Assembly: GCA_009760855.2 (NCBI GenBank) | Contig: WPIO01000010.1 | Location: forward strand, 4,273,501-4,337,500 | Length of the DNA stretch: 64,000 bases | Source: Cristatella mucedo | Taxonomy: Eukaryota > Bryozoa > Phylactolaemata > Cristatellidae | Direction of reading: 5' to 3' | Shown here: positions 35,106 to 64,000 of the stretch, one piece after another | Numbering within the stretch: position 1 is the stretch's first letter | Layout of the letters: every line of letters starts with the position of its first letter | Notes under the pieces: model-generated | What the model was told of the DNA's origin: nothing | The model's database searches: none | What the model saw: only the letters and a program-made list of their open reading frames with translations | Translations under genes and position numbers: made by a program

Positions 35106-36405
35106 CTTACCATCTCCGCTCTTCCTCTTTTTCTCCTTCCTCTCTTGTCCTCTTTATCTCCATCTCATCGCTTTTTCTCTCATCCTCTCCTCGCTCGCTC
35201 TCTCACTCTCTCCTTCCTTCGTTTTCCTCTTATCTCCCGCTGTCTAACGTTGCCGCCTTTATCGCCGTCGGTTTCGCATTCCTCACTCCCTCCTCGCGGC
35301 TTTTGTTTTAATGCAGCGTCGCCGTGTGCGGCGCCATTCGCCGTTGCACGACACGGCCATGCAAGTCTGCACGACGGCACGCCAAAAAAGAGGTGGGCGG
35401 CCTAGGACCTAGCCCAGTCCGCTTCGGCAGCAACCGTTCGCCACTGAGCAGCACGCGTCCTTTCGAGCAAGCGAGCGGATGCTTGACCTTGACATCGCGG
35501 CTAAACGATCAACCGATCGCCACAATGCCGAACGCTCCCTCAGAGCGGCCCACTATCCGCCCGGCAGACGCCTAGGCCCGGTCGGCGCGAGCTTCCGGTG
35601 CGGCGTCGAAACGCCACCCCTAACGACCGGCCCAGATGCCGAAGCCTGAACCTACTTACTGCCCGCGATGCGAAGCAGCGCTTTGTCAGGATGGCGCAGG
35701 CGCGTACCTACCGCTCGGCCACGCCCGACGCGCGCGCAAGTGCCGGATTGGTCGCGTAGCCTCCTTCTACGGTTAGTCAATGAGCTCGATTTTCCGCTCG
35801 GTGCTCCGATTCAAGCCTCCCGCTGACCGTTTCCCGCACTCGCCGCCGGCCGGCGGTGGGCGGTTTTCGGCACCTACCAATAAAGGTCATGGAAAGCGCA
35901 GGGGGCGTGCTCTGACGTATGCGCCAGTGGCAGCGGTTTCGGCCGTGCTGGTGCCGTATCGCATCTTGATAGCGATGCACCCTCGCACGCGGGTCAGGTC
36001 GTACGGTGGCGGTAGCAGCAGCTCGGTCAGCTACTAATTCGCTCGCTCGCTAGGTAAGTGCACGCGAGATGCCTCTGCTGAGACGACGCATCGCTCCGTG
36101 TCTCCCGAGAGGCAGCGCAGCAGCGACGGTTCGGCGGTCGCCGGGAATTCGCAGCCGCGATCACCAAGCCAAACGACGCGCAGGGTGGTCGTAGCTGCTC
36201 GAGGGGGGGTTGTCTCACGGCGAGTAAGCTAGCTAGCCGCACTCTCGGACGCCTCGGCTTGCCTGTCACCAGCCGGCAGCAGGTGTGCGCCCTCGCACCC
36301 CCCCCCCCCCGATGATCTCCGCTGCTGGCGCAGGCAATTAACACGCGTCACGAGACGACTCGGTCGCGTTGCAGCTGCCGAACGCTGGGGCGCTTCTGCT
36401 CAGGC
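35106..36405. other. GC-rich region upstream of SGK3 exon 1
   Basis: This is probably the promoter and 5' leader region, judged by position and CG density. No core promoter motif can be placed. A C-run lies at 36297-36310. Directly before the ATG is cttctgctcag, which looks like a splice acceptor. Confidence 0.4.
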
Positions 36406-63027
<26,622 letters not shown>

Positions 63028-63359
63028 TAACGGCGGTACAGACAAGAAAATTCACCCGGAAGAAATTTGTCGAGCACTAGGCTGTGGCGTTTTCTTAGTC
63101 GGCTCAGTAGCAGAGGTGACGAGAAGGTGATTTTTAAATCGTATTATTGCATAATGCTTGTTAGGTTCTGGCCAAGCTTGGCTGTTTGCACCTGGAGGAA
63201 ATTTCAGGGCAAGCTTATCAGAATTACGGTTGCTCCGACGACCGCCGATTTCCTTAATAGTTTTCCTTAATATACATTGAATACTGCTATAATGATATGG
63301 AAAAGCGAAGCTTGCTTGGCATTTCTTTCCGAGAGGGTATTTTTTATCCGAGCGACCTG

Positions 63360-63360
<1 letters not shown>

Positions 63361-63425
<65 letters not shown>

Positions 63426-63448
63426 CACACACACACACTCACACACAT
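63361..63448. repeat. (CA)n microsatellite
   Basis: About 40 CA units with two CT interruptions near the end, directly before the SINE pair. Confidence 0.97.
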
Positions 63449-63598
63449 ATAATTCATTTGCAAATACTGGTTTGGTCTAGCGGTTAAGGTGCTCGCCCGA
63501 CCAAGGTCTGACTGAGGTCGTCGGCTCGAGCCCCGAGGCATATGTGAAGCGCCTAAACAGAGATTAAGTCCTCCTAGGGTGCTATATGAATGAATTTT
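63449..63598 (+). repeat. tRNA-derived SINE, family B, full length
   Basis: The head is tggtttggtctagcggttaaggtgctcgcc (box A TAGCGGTTAAGG), box B is GGCTCGAGCCC, the body is gaggcatatgtgaagcgcctaaacagagattaagtcctcctagggtgc, and the tail is tatatgaatgaatttta. It is a useful reference copy for the family. Confidence 0.85.
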
Positions 63599-63599
63599 A

Positions 63600-63725
63600 T
63601 TTATCTATTTATTTTTATAGCGCCCTAAGAGAACTTAATCTCTATTCAGGCGCTTCACATTTGCCACAGGCTCATGCCCACGACCTCAGCCAAATCTCGG
63701 TCGGGATGAGCTATGTACAGTATAC
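63600..63725 (-). repeat. tRNA-derived SINE, family B, inverted neighbour
   Basis: The sequence tatagcgccctaagagaacttaatctctattcaggcgcttcacatttgcc..ctcatgcccacgacctcagcc is the reverse orientation of the preceding copy. They meet tail to tail over an ATTT-rich spacer. Confidence 0.85.
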
Positions 63726-64000
63726 TTCAGGTCGAGGTGAGACAGCCCATGTAGTACTGTGCACACATCGGCGATGCACGCGAAATGCTAATCTGTGTCC
63801 AGCACCGATTAGTGCTTTGCGATCAGATGAAGTTGTAGGTAGCGTTGTAGCGGCTTTGAGTTTTAGTATGGGCCCCTCCTGTCTCTTTTTATGTAGATAG
63901 CATCACCGGAGAGAAGCAGTATCCAGCTTTTTGGCCTCACTTTTGAGCTCGTGTGAGTAGCGTAGAAGGTTTTTATTAGCAGGCACATTTTCCATTATTT
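63726..64000. other. SGK3 intron, right edge of window
   Basis: No exon for the next kinase segment (starting YLAPE) is visible before the window ends. Confidence 0.5.

Noticed and set aside
34564-35311. Long Arg/Glu/Gly-rich and Ser/Leu/Pro-rich frames
   Set aside because: They are produced by the 20-bp polypyrimidine repeat on both strands at once.

Overview
The window is animal nuclear DNA. It has large intron-rich genes with GT..AG introns, AATAAA signals, abundant non-LTR retrotransposons, tRNA-derived SINEs and long microsatellites. No bacterial, organellar or viral gene set is visible. A degenerate 5.8S rRNA copy reads GAAGAG..CAGCCAGCTGCGTGAATTAATGTG, which resembles spiralian (mollusc, annelid or flatworm) 5.8S more than the usual GAAGAACGCAGC form. 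I therefore lean towards a spiralian invertebrate, with modest confidence.

Three protein-coding genes can be assembled exon by exon, with splice phases that agree throughout. (1) EIF3D, translation initiation factor 3 subunit D, + strand, 6154-11760, 14 coding exons, 552 aa, complete. (2) A conserved multi-pass membrane protein of unknown function, - strand, 27599-12488, 7 coding exons, 410 aa, ending in a dilysine KKAN. It converges on EIF3D with about 0.6 kb between the two poly(A) signals. (3) An SGK3-type PX-domain AGC kinase, + strand, first coding exon at 36406-36465, then a 10.4 kb intron, then nine more exons up to 62850. It runs off the right edge after the activation loop, giving 313 aa. 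Genes 2 and 3 are divergent across about 8.8 kb, much of it GC-rich and repeat-laden.

Region by region: 1-6.1 kb is LINE and SINE debris with one large broken LINE. 6.1-11.9 kb is EIF3D. 12.4-27.6 kb is the membrane-protein gene. Its introns hold a 5.8S/ITS fragment inside a LINE, a 17-bp minisatellite of about 500 bp, a second LINE family, several SINEs, and two candidate nested exons. 27.6-36.4 kb is intergenic and includes a 20-bp polypyrimidine minisatellite. 36.4-64 kb is the SGK3 gene, whose introns carry a 195-bp (TA)n tract, a (GTGC)n/(GT)n tract, the best-preserved LINE reverse-transcriptase frame and many fragments.

The three genes do not form a pathway. EIF3D is housekeeping translation, SGK3 is endosomal PI3K-linked signalling, and the membrane protein is probably an ER/Golgi resident. 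The most unusual features are a 75-nt exon whose splice acceptor comes from a LINE tail and whose donor sits 47 bp from a minisatellite, AG dinucleotides placed 0-2 nt before all three start codons (possible spliced-leader or 5'UTR-intron acceptors), and 3' tails shared between SINE and LINE.
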